This document shows positions 34,726-43,653 of a stretch of DNA of 64,000 nucleotides, one piece after another; position 1 is the stretch's first letter, and every line of letters starts with the position of its first letter. The notes below the pieces were generated by a model. The model worked only from the letters and a program-made list of their open reading frames with translations. It searched no databases and had not been told where the DNA came from. Origin of the DNA: JAEUHQ01 sp964538915 (GTDB lineage: Bacteria > Planctomycetota > UBA1135 > UBA2386). The stretch is taken from positions 25,012 to 89,011 of the forward strand of contig CAZIFB010000016.1 in NCBI GenBank assembly GCA_964538915.1. The letters run 5' to 3'. The translations under genes were made by a program, and so were the position numbers.

Positions 34726-37268
34726 TGGACACCCCGCTGTCGTTGTCCGGAGCCTGCCGTTTCCTCTTCGTCGCGGCGCTCCTCGCGCTGCCCGCGATCG
34801 CCCAGTGCAGTCTCGCGTCGGGTCCCGGCGACCCGGTGTCGACGCCGCGCGGCAAGGTGCAGTGCTCCGTGCTCTGGGACCCGGACGGAGCGGGGCCGGC
34901 GCCCGTGGCACTCGTCGTCGGCGGGACGTTCACGGTGGGGTCCGGCGGCACGCAGGTGGCGATGTGGGACGGGAGCGAGTGGGCGTCGCTCGGGCAGATC
35001 GTCCCTTCCACGAACGGCGTGGGCGTGCTGACGGTGTGGAACGGCGACCTCGTCGCCGCGGTGGGCAGCACCGTCTACCGGCGGTCGGGAGGCTCGTGGC
35101 TGACGCTCGGCAGCGCTGGTTCGGGGCCGACGATCGCGGCGATGACGGTCTTCAACGGCGACCTCGTGGTCGCCGGGGACTTCCTCGCTATGAACGGTAC
35201 GGCGGCCAGCCGTCTTGCGCGGTGGAACGGCACCACGTGGGCAGCACTCGGGGCGGGCGTCAGCGGGGGATCGGTGAGCTCGCTCGCCGTCTACACGTTC
35301 CTCAACCAGAGCGCTCTCTACGTCGGCGGATCGTTCACACACGCCGCCGGCCTCGCGTCGAACTGCCTCGCGATCTGGACCGGCAGTGCGTGGTTCGCGA
35401 CACCGGGTTGCGATGCGCCGGTGAACGCGCTCGCGGTGCGACTGACGCCGGCGGTCACGACGTCGTACCTGATCCTCGGCGGCGAGTTCACGACGGCGGG
35501 CGGCGTCGCCGCCGACAAGGTGGCGCGCTTCTCCGTCGCGACGAACAGCTGGACCAGCCTCGGCACGACCCCGTCGACGCTCCCCGTGCGGACGCTGCTC
35601 GTCCGGTCCCTCGTGTCCTCGTACGAAGTCGCGGCCGGGCAGGGTGACCGCGTGCTGCTGTGGACCGGCAGCGGCTGGGGCACGCTCGGGCCGGCGTTGA
35701 CGACGCAGTTCGACCAGGGGTCGCCCGGAGTGGTCGTTCGCACGCTGTCGTACTTCGGCGGCCGCTACGTCGCCGGACTCACCGACAGCCTCTCGTCCGG
35801 CGGCGTACGCGCGTTCGACGGGACCGCGTGGCGGACGTTCGACGGGTCGGGGATCCCGCTGCCGGTGCGTGCCGTGCTGCCGATCGACGGCGACGTCGTG
35901 ATCGGCGGTGCGTTCACGACGATCTCCGGCGTCACGGTGAACGGCGTCGCGCGCGGGAACGCGAACGCGTGGCAGCCGCTCGGCGGCGGCCCGACCGGCG
36001 GCACCGGGGCCGTCGACGCGCTCGTGCGCCTGCCCAACGGCGACGTAGTCGCGGGCGGCACGTTCAGCGTCGCGAACGGCGGTGTCGCGAACCACGTGGC
36101 CCGGTGGAACGGCTCGAGCTGGCAACCGCTCGGCATCGGAACGAACGGTCCGGTGCGCGCCCTCGCGGTGATGCCGAACGGCGACCTGATCGCCGGTGGG
36201 GCCTTCTCGACCGCCGGCGGCGTGCTCGTCGCGAACATCGCGCGCTGGAACGGCGCCGCGTGGAGCGATTGCGACAGCGGCTGCAACGGCCCGGTCAACG
36301 CCCTCTGCGTGATCGCCAATGGCGATCTGGTCGCGGGCGGCGAGTTCTACGAGGTCGGCCCGCAGAGCTACCCCGCGGAGCACGTCGCCAGATGGAACAA
36401 CGGCTGGGGGGCGCTCGGCGCCGGCCTCGGGTCGACCGTGAACGCACTCGCGGCGACGCCCGGCGGCAGCTTCGTCGCGGGCGGCTGGTTCCAGTGGTCG
36501 GGGCCGAGCCAGGTCCATCACGTCGCGCAATGGAACGGGTCCTCCTTCTCCTCGCTTCCGCAGAACGGTCAGGAACTCGATGCGGTCGTGGTCGCACTCG
36601 CGGTCCTGCCCGACGGGTCCATCGTGGCGGGCGGCGAGGCCGACTACTTCTCGACGACGGGCGGGGCGCTGTCGGCGAACGTGATGAGGATCACGGGGAG
36701 CTACTCGCCGTGGGAGCCGTTGCCGGTGGGCGGCTCGGTCTCCACCGACCTCGTACGGGCGCTGGCGACGACGGCCGCAGGTGAGATCGTCGTCGGCGGC
36801 AACTTCCAGGCTGCTGGCGGCGCAGTGGCCGGCAACGTCGCGCGCATCGCCACGACGTGTCCGGCGTCCGCCGTGCCCTACGGCTCCGGCTGCGTCGGCT
36901 CCGGCGGGCCGAACGTGCTCGCCGCGACCACGCTGCCTTGGCAGGCCGCGACGCTGCGCACGCGTGCCACGGGCATGCCCGCCCAGGGCATCGCGCTCGT
37001 GCTGTTCGGCTTCACGCAGGTGTCGGTGCCGCTCGCTGCGCTGTTGCCCGAAGGCGCCCCCGGCTGCGATCTGCTGACGACGCCCGACATCGTGCTCGCG
37101 GCGCTGCCGGTCGGAGGCGCGGTCGACACGTCGATGTACGTGTCGCCGTCACCGTCGCTGGTCGGCGTGACGTTCTTCCACCAGGTCGTGCCGTTCCAGG
37201 GTTTCGGCAGCGGACCGCTCGTGATCACCGCGACGAACGGCCTCGCGCTCGTCGGTGGTTCGTACTGA
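34725..37268 (+). CDS. exported beta-propeller protein, paralogue 3 of 4
   Basis: An 847-residue secreted protein of the same architecture as paralogues 1 and 2 but of a second subtype, shared with paralogue 4. The signal peptide contains FLFVAALLALPAIA before QCSLASGPGDPV. Subtype features are DPDGAGPAPVALVVGGTFTV near the N-terminus and YVGGSFTHAAGLASNC. Blades include LPNGDVVAGGTFSVANGG and MPNGDLIAGGAFSTAGG. The C-terminal module opens CVGSGGPNVLAATTLPWQAA and ends in TNGLALVGGSY. GGGGGGAG precedes the ATG, which overlaps the preceding stop by one base. The last 308 bases are about 90 percent identical to the end of paralogue 4. Confidence 0.86.
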   Translation: MDTPLSLSGACRFLFVAALLALPAIAQCSLASGPGDPVSTPRGKVQCSVLWDPDGAGPAPVALVVGGTFTVGSGGTQVAMWDGSEWASLGQIVPSTNGVGVLTVWNGDLVAAVGSTVYRRSGGSWLTLGSAGSGPTIAAMTVFNGDLVVAGDFLAMNGTAASRLARWNGTTWAALGAGVSGGSVSSLAVYTFLNQSALYVGGSFTHAAGLASNCLAIWTGSAWFATPGCDAPVNALAVRLTPAVTTSYLILGGEFTTAGGVAADKVARFSVATNSWTSLGTTPSTLPVRTLLVRSLVSSYEVAAGQGDRVLLWTGSGWGTLGPALTTQFDQGSPGVVVRTLSYFGGRYVAGLTDSLSSGGVRAFDGTAWRTFDGSGIPLPVRAVLPIDGDVVIGGAFTTISGVTVNGVARGNANAWQPLGGGPTGGTGAVDALVRLPNGDVVAGGTFSVANGGVANHVARWNGSSWQPLGIGTNGPVRALAVMPNGDLIAGGAFSTAGGVLVANIARWNGAAWSDCDSGCNGPVNALCVIANGDLVAGGEFYEVGPQSYPAEHVARWNNGWGALGAGLGSTVNALAATPGGSFVAGGWFQWSGPSQVHHVAQWNGSSFSSLPQNGQELDAVVVALAVLPDGSIVAGGEADYFSTTGGALSANVMRITGSYSPWEPLPVGGSVSTDLVRALATTAAGEIVVGGNFQAAGGAVAGNVARIATTCPASAVPYGSGCVGSGGPNVLAATTLPWQAATLRTRATGMPAQGIALVLFGFTQVSVPLAALLPEGAPGCDLLTTPDIVLAALPVGGAVDTSMYVSPSPSLVGVTFFHQVVPFQGFGSGPLVITATNGLALVGGSY
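36961..37268 (+). repeat. 308-base direct repeat, copy A (3' end of paralogue 3)
   Basis: Compared by eye, these 308 bases match 39567-39874 at about 90 percent with no gaps, including perfect runs of more than 40 bases, while the genes upstream of this point are clearly more diverged. The repeat starts just inside the C-terminal module and runs to the stop codon. Confidence 0.75.
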
Positions 37269-37303
37269 CACGGGAACCAACGTCCCATCAGCCGGAGATC
37301 GCC

Positions 37304-39874
37304 ATGTCCTGCTCGCCGTTGCCGCAGTTCGCGTCCGCTCTCGCGACGGTTCTCGTCGCCGTCGCTGCGCCCTGCCAGTGCGCACTGCAGTGGCAATCCG
37401 GCGATCCCGTGCCGATGCCGCGCGGCCAGGTCGTAGCGACGGTGCTGTGGGACCCCGACGGTGTCGGGCCACAGCCGAGCGTGCTCGTCGCCGTGGGACA
37501 CTTCACCGTGGCGAACGCCGCCACCTCGGTTGCGATGTACGACGGCGCGCAGTGGGTCTCGCTCGGGGCACCGGCAGCGACCGCGTACCTCACCGCGGCG
37601 GTGGTGCACAACGGCGAGCTCGTGGTCGCGGGCTTCGGCACCGTGCATCGGTACGTGGCCGGTGCATGGCAGCAGATCGCGACGGTCGCCGCGCCGGGTT
37701 CCGGCCCGATGGTCGAGGCGATGTTGTCGTGGAACGGCCAGCTCGTGATCGGCGGGCGCTTCGACACCGTTCTCGGCTTCACGGCGAACAACATCGCGAG
37801 CTGGAACGGTACGACGTGGTCGCCGCTCGGCGCCGGTGTCGGAGGAGTGGTGCACGCGCTCGCGAACTACACGGTCGGCGTCACCAGTGCCCTGTGGGTC
37901 GGCGGCAGCTTCGGCACGGCGGGTGGCGTCACGACGAACAACCTCGCCGCGTGGACGGGGAGCAGCTGGATCGCCACGCCCGGATGCAACGGCCCCGTGC
38001 ACACTCTCGCGGTACGGCTGACTGCCGCGGTGACGACGTCGTACCTCTTCGTGGGCGGCGACTTCTCGACCGGCGGCGGGATCGCGGCGGACCGCGTCGT
38101 GCGCTTCAACGCGGCGTCGAACGCATGGGTCGCCCTCGGCACGCTCCCGGTCGCGGGCAGCCCGTGCAGCCGCCTCTTCGTCCGGAACTCGGTGTCGTCG
38201 TACGACCTAGTCGCGGCGCAGGACGCGACGGCGTCCCTGTGGAACGGGACGGCGTGGAACACGCTCGGGCCGAGCCTGAACACCGTGCAGGGCATCGCCC
38301 AGGGCACGTCGCTCACGCCGGAGATCGCCGCGATCACGTACTTCGGCGGCCGCTTCACCGTCGGCCTTCGCGATTCGTATGCCCTGCTCGGCGGGGTCTA
38401 CTCGTACGATGGCGTCACCTGGCAGACGGTCGACGGTCTCGGCATCGACGGCGCCGTGAAGGCCGTGGTCGCGGCTCCGACGGATGTCGTGATCGGCGGA
38501 CCGTTCCGGGCCATCTCCGGCGTCGTGATGAACGGCGTCGCGCGCGGCGGTCCGGGTGCGTGGCAGCCGCTCGGCGGCGGCCTGACCGGCGGCAGCGGCG
38601 AAGTGAACGCGCTGCTGCGACTGCCGAACGGCGACATCGTGGCCGCCGGATCGTTCTCGGTGGCGACCGGCGGCGCTGCGAACCGCATCGCGCGCTGGGA
38701 CGGGACCGCGTGGCAGCCGCTCGGCACCGGCATCGACGGGACCGTGCGCGCACTCGCGCAGATGCCGAACGGCGACATCGTGGCGGGGGGCTCCTTCACC
38801 ACGGCGGGCGGGGTCATCGCCCGAAGCGTGGCGCGGTGGAACGGGGTGTCCTGGGCGGCGCTCGACAACGGAACACCGGGCGGTGTGTACGCAGTGTGCG
38901 CGCTGGGCAACGGCGATCTGGTGATCGGGGGGGACTTCACCCAGATCGGTTCGGCTGCGATGCCGGCGGCTCGCGTCGCGAAGTGGTCCAGCGGTACCTG
39001 GTCCGCGCTCGGCTCGGGGTGTGACGCCCGCGTTCTCGCGATCGCCGAGCTGCCGAACGGCGAGGTCGTGGTCGGCGGCATGTTCTCGCTGGCCGGAGGC
39101 ATTGCGACGGAGTCGCTGGCGACCTGGGACGGCGCGGCGTGGCATGCGGCGGAGTCGCCGGCCTGGCCGGGGCTCTACGTGCCGGGAGTCACCGCGATCG
39201 ACGTGTTGCCGAACGGCGACCTGATCCTCGGCACGTATCGCGCGCAGATTCCCATCGGCCCGGGATACTTCGCTTCGGAGTCGCTCCTGAAGAAGAGCGG
39301 GTCCGTGTGGACACCGTTGTTCCTCGGCACCGACGCGCTCTTCGTCACGTCGGACATCGTGCACGCGATCACGAGGAGCGCGTCGGGGGAGATCGTGGTC
39401 GCCGGCTGGTTCGCGAAGGTCGGCACCACCGTGTCGGCGAACGTGGCACGGCTGACGACGCCGTGCCCGGCATCGGCGACTCCGTACGGCAGCGGCTGCA
39501 CGGGTTCCGGCGGCGTGAACTCGCTGGTCGCGCGAACGCTCCCGTGGGACTCTTCGACGCTTCGCACGCGTGCTTCGGGCATGCCCGCCCAAGGCGTCGC
39601 GCTCGTGCTGTTCGGCTTCACGCAGGTGTCGGTGCCGCTCGCCGCGCTGCTCGCCGAAGGCGCCCCCGGCTGCGATCTGCTGACGACGCCCGACATCGTG
39701 TTCGCGGCGCTGCCGGTCGGAGGCGTGCTCGACACGGACATCTTCCTCGCGCCGTCACCGTCGCTGGTCGGCGTGACGTTCTTCCACCAGGTCGTGCCGT
39801 TCCAGGGCTTTGGTGTCGGCCCGCTCGTGATCACCTCGACGAACGGCCTCGCGCTCGTCGGCGGGTCCTACTAG
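37304..39874 (+). CDS. exported beta-propeller protein, paralogue 4 of 4
   Basis: An 856-residue secreted protein, nearest to paralogue 3. The signal peptide is within QFASALATVLVAVAAPCQ, followed by CALQWQSGDPVPMPRGQ. Blades include LPNGDIVAAGSFSVATGG, MPNGDIVAGGSFTTAGG and LPNGEVVVGGMFSLAGG. The C-terminal module opens CTGSGGVNSLVARTLPWDSS and ends TNGLALVGGSY. GGAG lies seven bases before the ATG. Only 35 bases separate it from paralogue 3, so the four genes are one tandem array; the next gene is convergent, 28 bases away. Role unknown; repeated NG and GG turns and the many Trp residues would suit carbohydrate or surface binding. Confidence 0.86.
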   Translation: MSCSPLPQFASALATVLVAVAAPCQCALQWQSGDPVPMPRGQVVATVLWDPDGVGPQPSVLVAVGHFTVANAATSVAMYDGAQWVSLGAPAATAYLTAAVVHNGELVVAGFGTVHRYVAGAWQQIATVAAPGSGPMVEAMLSWNGQLVIGGRFDTVLGFTANNIASWNGTTWSPLGAGVGGVVHALANYTVGVTSALWVGGSFGTAGGVTTNNLAAWTGSSWIATPGCNGPVHTLAVRLTAAVTTSYLFVGGDFSTGGGIAADRVVRFNAASNAWVALGTLPVAGSPCSRLFVRNSVSSYDLVAAQDATASLWNGTAWNTLGPSLNTVQGIAQGTSLTPEIAAITYFGGRFTVGLRDSYALLGGVYSYDGVTWQTVDGLGIDGAVKAVVAAPTDVVIGGPFRAISGVVMNGVARGGPGAWQPLGGGLTGGSGEVNALLRLPNGDIVAAGSFSVATGGAANRIARWDGTAWQPLGTGIDGTVRALAQMPNGDIVAGGSFTTAGGVIARSVARWNGVSWAALDNGTPGGVYAVCALGNGDLVIGGDFTQIGSAAMPAARVAKWSSGTWSALGSGCDARVLAIAELPNGEVVVGGMFSLAGGIATESLATWDGAAWHAAESPAWPGLYVPGVTAIDVLPNGDLILGTYRAQIPIGPGYFASESLLKKSGSVWTPLFLGTDALFVTSDIVHAITRSASGEIVVAGWFAKVGTTVSANVARLTTPCPASATPYGSGCTGSGGVNSLVARTLPWDSSTLRTRASGMPAQGVALVLFGFTQVSVPLAALLAEGAPGCDLLTTPDIVFAALPVGGVLDTDIFLAPSPSLVGVTFFHQVVPFQGFGVGPLVITSTNGLALVGGSY
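39567..39874 (+). repeat. 308-base direct repeat, copy B (3' end of paralogue 4)
   Basis: Second copy of the segment described at 36961-37268. The most changed part is a stretch of about 20 bases in the middle (around 39730-39750), which encodes TDIFLAP against TSMYVSP in copy A. Confidence 0.75.
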
Positions 39875-39902
39875 GGAACCTGCGAACCGAGCCTCGTCCG
39901 GA

Positions 39903-42900
39903 TCAGCGCGCGAGGCGCTCCCGCAGCGCGAGCCCGGCGCGGTACGCGTCGTCGTCCCACTGGTCGTGCTGCGCATCCGGCTTTGCGGCCTCCAGCTTCG
40001 CGAGCCCCGCTCCGACCTGCTCGCGCGCAGTCCGGTCGTCGCCGCGCAGCGCCGCGATCTCGGCGAGTCGCACCATCGACACGCCCCACGGCACGAGGAA
40101 CCAGGGGTCGTCCGGGTTCTTCGCGACGTCGGCGTCGAGCTCCTCGACCGTGCGGTGATACAGCTCGGCGGCGCGCGTCCGGTACTCCGCCGCGGTCTTC
40201 GGTTCGGGCTCGCACGAAGCTGCGAGTCGCATGCTGTCCGCGGCGCGACGGAAGCCGAACCACGTCGGCCGCGCCTTCAGGATCAGGTCCGCCGCGAGCA
40301 CCGCCTCGGCGGGTCGTTTGCCGAGGAACGCGATCCTTGCGCGCAGCCACTCGATCTCCACGAGGCGCTTCCGGTGGTCGGGGAACGCCGCGACGATGGC
40401 GCGAGCACGCTCCATCCAAGGCAGGGCGCCCGCGGGGTCGCGGGCGTCGACGTGGGCTCTCGCGATCGCGGTGAACGCCTCGATCTGGTAGCTGCGTTCG
40501 ACGTCGGTGACCTCCGTTTCGACGGGCACCAGCGCCTCCACTTCGCGCCACGACCGCGCGGCGGCGGCTTCGCCGCGGGACTCTTCGATGCCGGCGCGGA
40601 ACGCGACGAGCTGCCAGCGCGGTATGCGCCGCGACATCGTGGAGCGGTCGAGCATGGCGTCGTGCACGAAGGCTTTCGCCACGAGTTCGGCCGCTTCGTC
40701 GAGCAGGTGCAGTCGCATGCGGTCACGCAGCGCGTAGGCGAAGTTGCAGAGCCGCATGCAGAGCGAGGCGCGCGGCACCGGATCGTCGGGAAACTGCACG
40801 AGCATCGCTTCGACCGCGGCGATGGCCGCTCGGTACGCCGCATCCGACGTCGCGAAGTCGTCGATGTAGTTCGACGCGAACCCGAGCGTGTCCAGCGTCG
40901 CGACGCGCTGCCGGTGCGCGGCCACGCGGCCGGGCTGTTCGCGACACCATTGCGCCGCCGCGTCGGCCGCTTCGCGGAACTCGGGAACGGCGGACTCGCG
41001 TTCGCCGAGTTCCCAGCGGATCTTCGCACGGAGGTGGTGGTAGTCGCTCGTCGCGCGCAGCCGGGCGTACCCCGTGGTCTCCAGCAGGTCGCCGATCCGA
41101 TCGATCTGCGCCCGCGCGTCCGTGTACCGCCTTTCGAGGAACAACTGCCAGCCGAGGCCGAGGACGGCCAGCACGTACTCGGGCTGGGTCGCTTCGCGAA
41201 CGGATGGATCGTCGCGGATCTCGTCGAAGAGCAGGATCGCGCGCTCGTACTCCGCGATCGCCGTCGGACGCTCCCTCCGTGACACCACCGACGCGCGTTC
41301 GCTGAGCGCGACGGCCAGCCCGCGTTGCCAGGTCCGCGGATCCGCGGCTGCACACGCTTCCAGGTGCTGCAGGGCCGCGCCGAATCGTCCGTGGGCGGCG
41401 GCATCGTCGCCGGCGACCGCGATCGCGCGCGCGTCGAGCCGGAGCGAACTGCCGAGCAGCCCGCGTCGCGCCACGTCGTCGGGGGCCGCGTCGACGAGCT
41501 GCTGCGCGATCGCGATCGCCTGCGCCGCGGCCTTCCGCGCGGGGTCGAGTTCACCGAGCAGGCAGTGGATCTCCGCGACGACGTTCAGGGCGTCGCAGCG
41601 GTCGACCAGGAGATCCAGGTCGTCGGACCGGGTCGCCGACAGGCGGTCGGCGAACGCGAGCGCTTCGGTCGCCAGAGCGCGGCGCACCGCGTCGTCCGGC
41701 GCGGTGCGCGCCCGCTGCGACAGCCTCGCGAGGAAGGCGCGCGAGTCGGCGAGTCCCGCGGCAGCGTCGCGCCGCGCACTCTGGACGAACACCGCCGCCG
41801 CGGTGGCCGACAGCACGACCGCGAAGGCGGCGAGCACCGCGGCGCGGTTCCGGCGGGCGAACTTGCGCGCGCGATACGCGAGGGACGGCGGTCCGACGGA
41901 CACCGTGTGTCCGCCCAGGTGGCGTTCGACGTCCGCGGCGAGGTCCGCGACCGTCGCGTAGCGTTCGGCTCGATCGTGCGCGAGCGCCTTCAGCGCGATC
42001 CAGTCGAGATCGCCGCGGAGCGCCGCCGCGAGGCGGCTTCGCGGTGCGGCGGCGGAAGGCGTCGTCGACGACTCGCCGCGGAGCGTCGTCACGCGCACGC
42101 TCGGTCGCACCGGTTCGCTCCGAGTCGTGGCGCCGCGCGGCCACGGCAGCGTGTCGGTGAGCAGTTCGTAGAGGATGACGCCGAGGGCGAACACGTCCGA
42201 GCGGGCATCGACCTCTTCGGTGCGACCGGCTGCCTGTTCGGGACTCATGTAACCGGGTGTGCCGATCACCCGGCCGGCCTCCGTGCGCGGGGCGTCGTCG
42301 TCGCTGCGATCGAGTGCCTTGGCGATGCCGAAGTCGATGACCTTGGGTTGTGGGCCCTCGGGTGTGTCGACGACGAGCACGTTCGCTGGCTTCAGGTCGC
42401 GGTGCACGATGCCGCGGGCGTGTGCGTGGGCGACGGCGCGGCAGACCTCGACGAAGATCCGCAGGCGTGCCGCGGGCGGCAGCTGGCGCGCGGTGCACCA
42501 CGCGTGGATCGGCGTGCCGTCGACGTACTCCATCACGAAGTACGGGCGGCCGTCGGCCAGTTCCCCGGCGTCGAAGACCTGGGTGATTCCGGGGTGGTTC
42601 AGCTGTGCGAGCACCTGCCGCTCGGCGGCGAAACGCCGCAGCGTCTTGGGATCGCCGGCGCCGGGGCGCAGCACCTTCACCGCGACTTCGCGCACGACCG
42701 GCTGCTCCTGCGCGCACAGGTAGACGAGGCCGAATGCGCCTTCGCCGAGGCGGCGCAGCACGCGGTAGCCGCCGACCCGGTGCGGGGACTCCTGGATCGC
42801 CGGCTCGGCGCTGGAGGCGTCGAGGAGACGCTCGACGCCGCCGAGGTCCGCCGCCAGCTGGCGCAGCGCGGCAGCATGTTCCGGATGGGCGTCGACGAGC

Positions 42901-42992
42901 CGTGCGAGTGCGGTGGCCCGGGCGGGACCGTTCGCCGCGAGAAGGCGCTCCGTTGCAGCGTCGGCCAGGTCGTCCGGCAGGTCCGCGGTCAT
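39903..42992 (-). CDS. Ser/Thr protein kinase with membrane helix and helical repeats
   Basis: A 1029-residue Hanks-type kinase. Motifs: GEGAFG 83-88, Lys106 in VAVKV, HRDLKPAN 197-204 with catalytic Asp199, DFG 220-222, GTPGYMSPEQ and the helix DVFALGVILYELLT. One membrane segment follows at about 395-412 (AAVLAAFAVVLSATAAAVFV), after KFARRNR. The remaining 600 residues are Ala/Glu/Arg-rich helices that read as degenerate TPRs (LDPARKAAAQAIAIAQQLV, for example), and no penicillin-binding PASTA repeat is seen. It begins two bases after the stop of an ECF sigma factor gene, a pairing common in planctomycetes, where the kinase probably controls the sigma factor. A short acidic region (1-60) precedes the kinase. 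Confidence 0.93.
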   Translation of the reverse strand: MTADLPDDLADAATERLLAANGPARATALARLVDAHPEHAAALRQLAADLGGVERLLDASSAEPAIQESPHRVGGYRVLRRLGEGAFGLVYLCAQEQPVVREVAVKVLRPGAGDPKTLRRFAAERQVLAQLNHPGITQVFDAGELADGRPYFVMEYVDGTPIHAWCTARQLPPAARLRIFVEVCRAVAHAHARGIVHRDLKPANVLVVDTPEGPQPKVIDFGIAKALDRSDDDAPRTEAGRVIGTPGYMSPEQAAGRTEEVDARSDVFALGVILYELLTDTLPWPRGATTRSEPVRPSVRVTTLRGESSTTPSAAAPRSRLAAALRGDLDWIALKALAHDRAERYATVADLAADVERHLGGHTVSVGPPSLAYRARKFARRNRAAVLAAFAVVLSATAAAVFVQSARRDAAAGLADSRAFLARLSQRARTAPDDAVRRALATEALAFADRLSATRSDDLDLLVDRCDALNVVAEIHCLLGELDPARKAAAQAIAIAQQLVDAAPDDVARRGLLGSSLRLDARAIAVAGDDAAAHGRFGAALQHLEACAAADPRTWQRGLAVALSERASVVSRRERPTAIAEYERAILLFDEIRDDPSVREATQPEYVLAVLGLGWQLFLERRYTDARAQIDRIGDLLETTGYARLRATSDYHHLRAKIRWELGERESAVPEFREAADAAAQWCREQPGRVAAHRQRVATLDTLGFASNYIDDFATSDAAYRAAIAAVEAMLVQFPDDPVPRASLCMRLCNFAYALRDRMRLHLLDEAAELVAKAFVHDAMLDRSTMSRRIPRWQLVAFRAGIEESRGEAAAARSWREVEALVPVETEVTDVERSYQIEAFTAIARAHVDARDPAGALPWMERARAIVAAFPDHRKRLVEIEWLRARIAFLGKRPAEAVLAADLILKARPTWFGFRRAADSMRLAASCEPEPKTAAEYRTRAAELYHRTVEELDADVAKNPDDPWFLVPWGVSMVRLAEIAALRGDDRTAREQVGAGLAKLEAAKPDAQHDQWDDDAYRAGLALRERLAR

Positions 42993-42993
42993 C

Positions 42994-43602
42994 TCACGGC
43001 ACCAGGTTCCAGCGGTCGACGTCGACGCCGCGCCGGCGAAGTCCGCGGACGAGCTGCAGCATCGCCCGCGCGAGCAGCTGTCGCGTCGCGTCCTCCGAGC
43101 GATCCATCAGTTCACCGATGACGCGGTGGGGCAGGCGGGCGAGGCGCGCCAGCGTCACGACCTCGCGGTGCTCCTCCGTGAGTTCGGCCAGCGTCTCGCG
43201 CAGCGCGCGTGCGGTTTCGTTGCCGATTGCATCCTGGCTCGGGGTCAGCAGGTGGGCGATTGCGCGAAAGGAGTCGTCAGCCGGCGTCTCGATCTCCCGT
43301 TCGACGTCGCGTTTTCCGGCGTGCAGCCGCCGGTGACGTTCGCGCACCTTGTTCAGTGCGGCCGTGAACAACCACGCGCGGAAGCGTTCGGCGCCGTGGA
43401 ACGCGAACGAATCGCGCGCCGACAGCAGTTCGCGGCAGACCGACTGCACGACGTCGAGGCTCGACTCGCGCGCACGCAGCTCGGCACCGAGGCGTGCGTG
43501 CACGAACGCGTGCAGCTGCGGCAGATGGTGCTGGAGCAGCGCATCGAGTGCCACACCGTCGCCTCGGCTCGCGTCGTCGAACAGGCGCTGGTCGTCGTCC
43601 AC
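42994..43602 (-). CDS. ECF-type RNA polymerase sigma factor
   Basis: A 202-residue sigma factor with regions 2 and 4 only. Region 2 includes SSLDVVQSVCRELLSA and ERFRAWLFTAALNKVRERHR, which contacts core polymerase and the -10 element; region 4 is LTEEHREVVTLARLARLPHR with the helix-turn-helix. It lacks region 1.1 and 3. The linker between them (RDVEREIETPADDSF) is unusually long. No anti-sigma factor lies next to it; instead the adjacent kinase with cytosolic catalytic domain is the natural regulator. The start is GTG 43602, preceded at six bases by TACACT on the minus strand, so the transcript may be leaderless. Confidence 0.9.
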   Translation of the reverse strand: MDDDQRLFDDASRGDGVALDALLQHHLPQLHAFVHARLGAELRARESSLDVVQSVCRELLSARDSFAFHGAERFRAWLFTAALNKVRERHRRLHAGKRDVEREIETPADDSFRAIAHLLTPSQDAIGNETARALRETLAELTEEHREVVTLARLARLPHRVIGELMDRSEDATRQLLARAMLQLVRGLRRRGVDVDRWNLVP

Positions 43603-43653
43603 CGGGACAGTGTAGTGCCGCGCACCGGCAGTCGCCCGTGCGCGAACGCCGCG

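Noticed and set aside
29094..34911. Two very long minus-strand frames opposite the propeller array
   Set aside because: The plus-strand proteins have signal peptides and clear repeats; the opposite frames are shadows produced by the high GC content.
30600..39100. CRISPR-like regularly spaced repeats
   Set aside because: The spacing comes from the protein repeats (about 45 residues) and the repeat copies are degenerate, with no conserved direct repeat.
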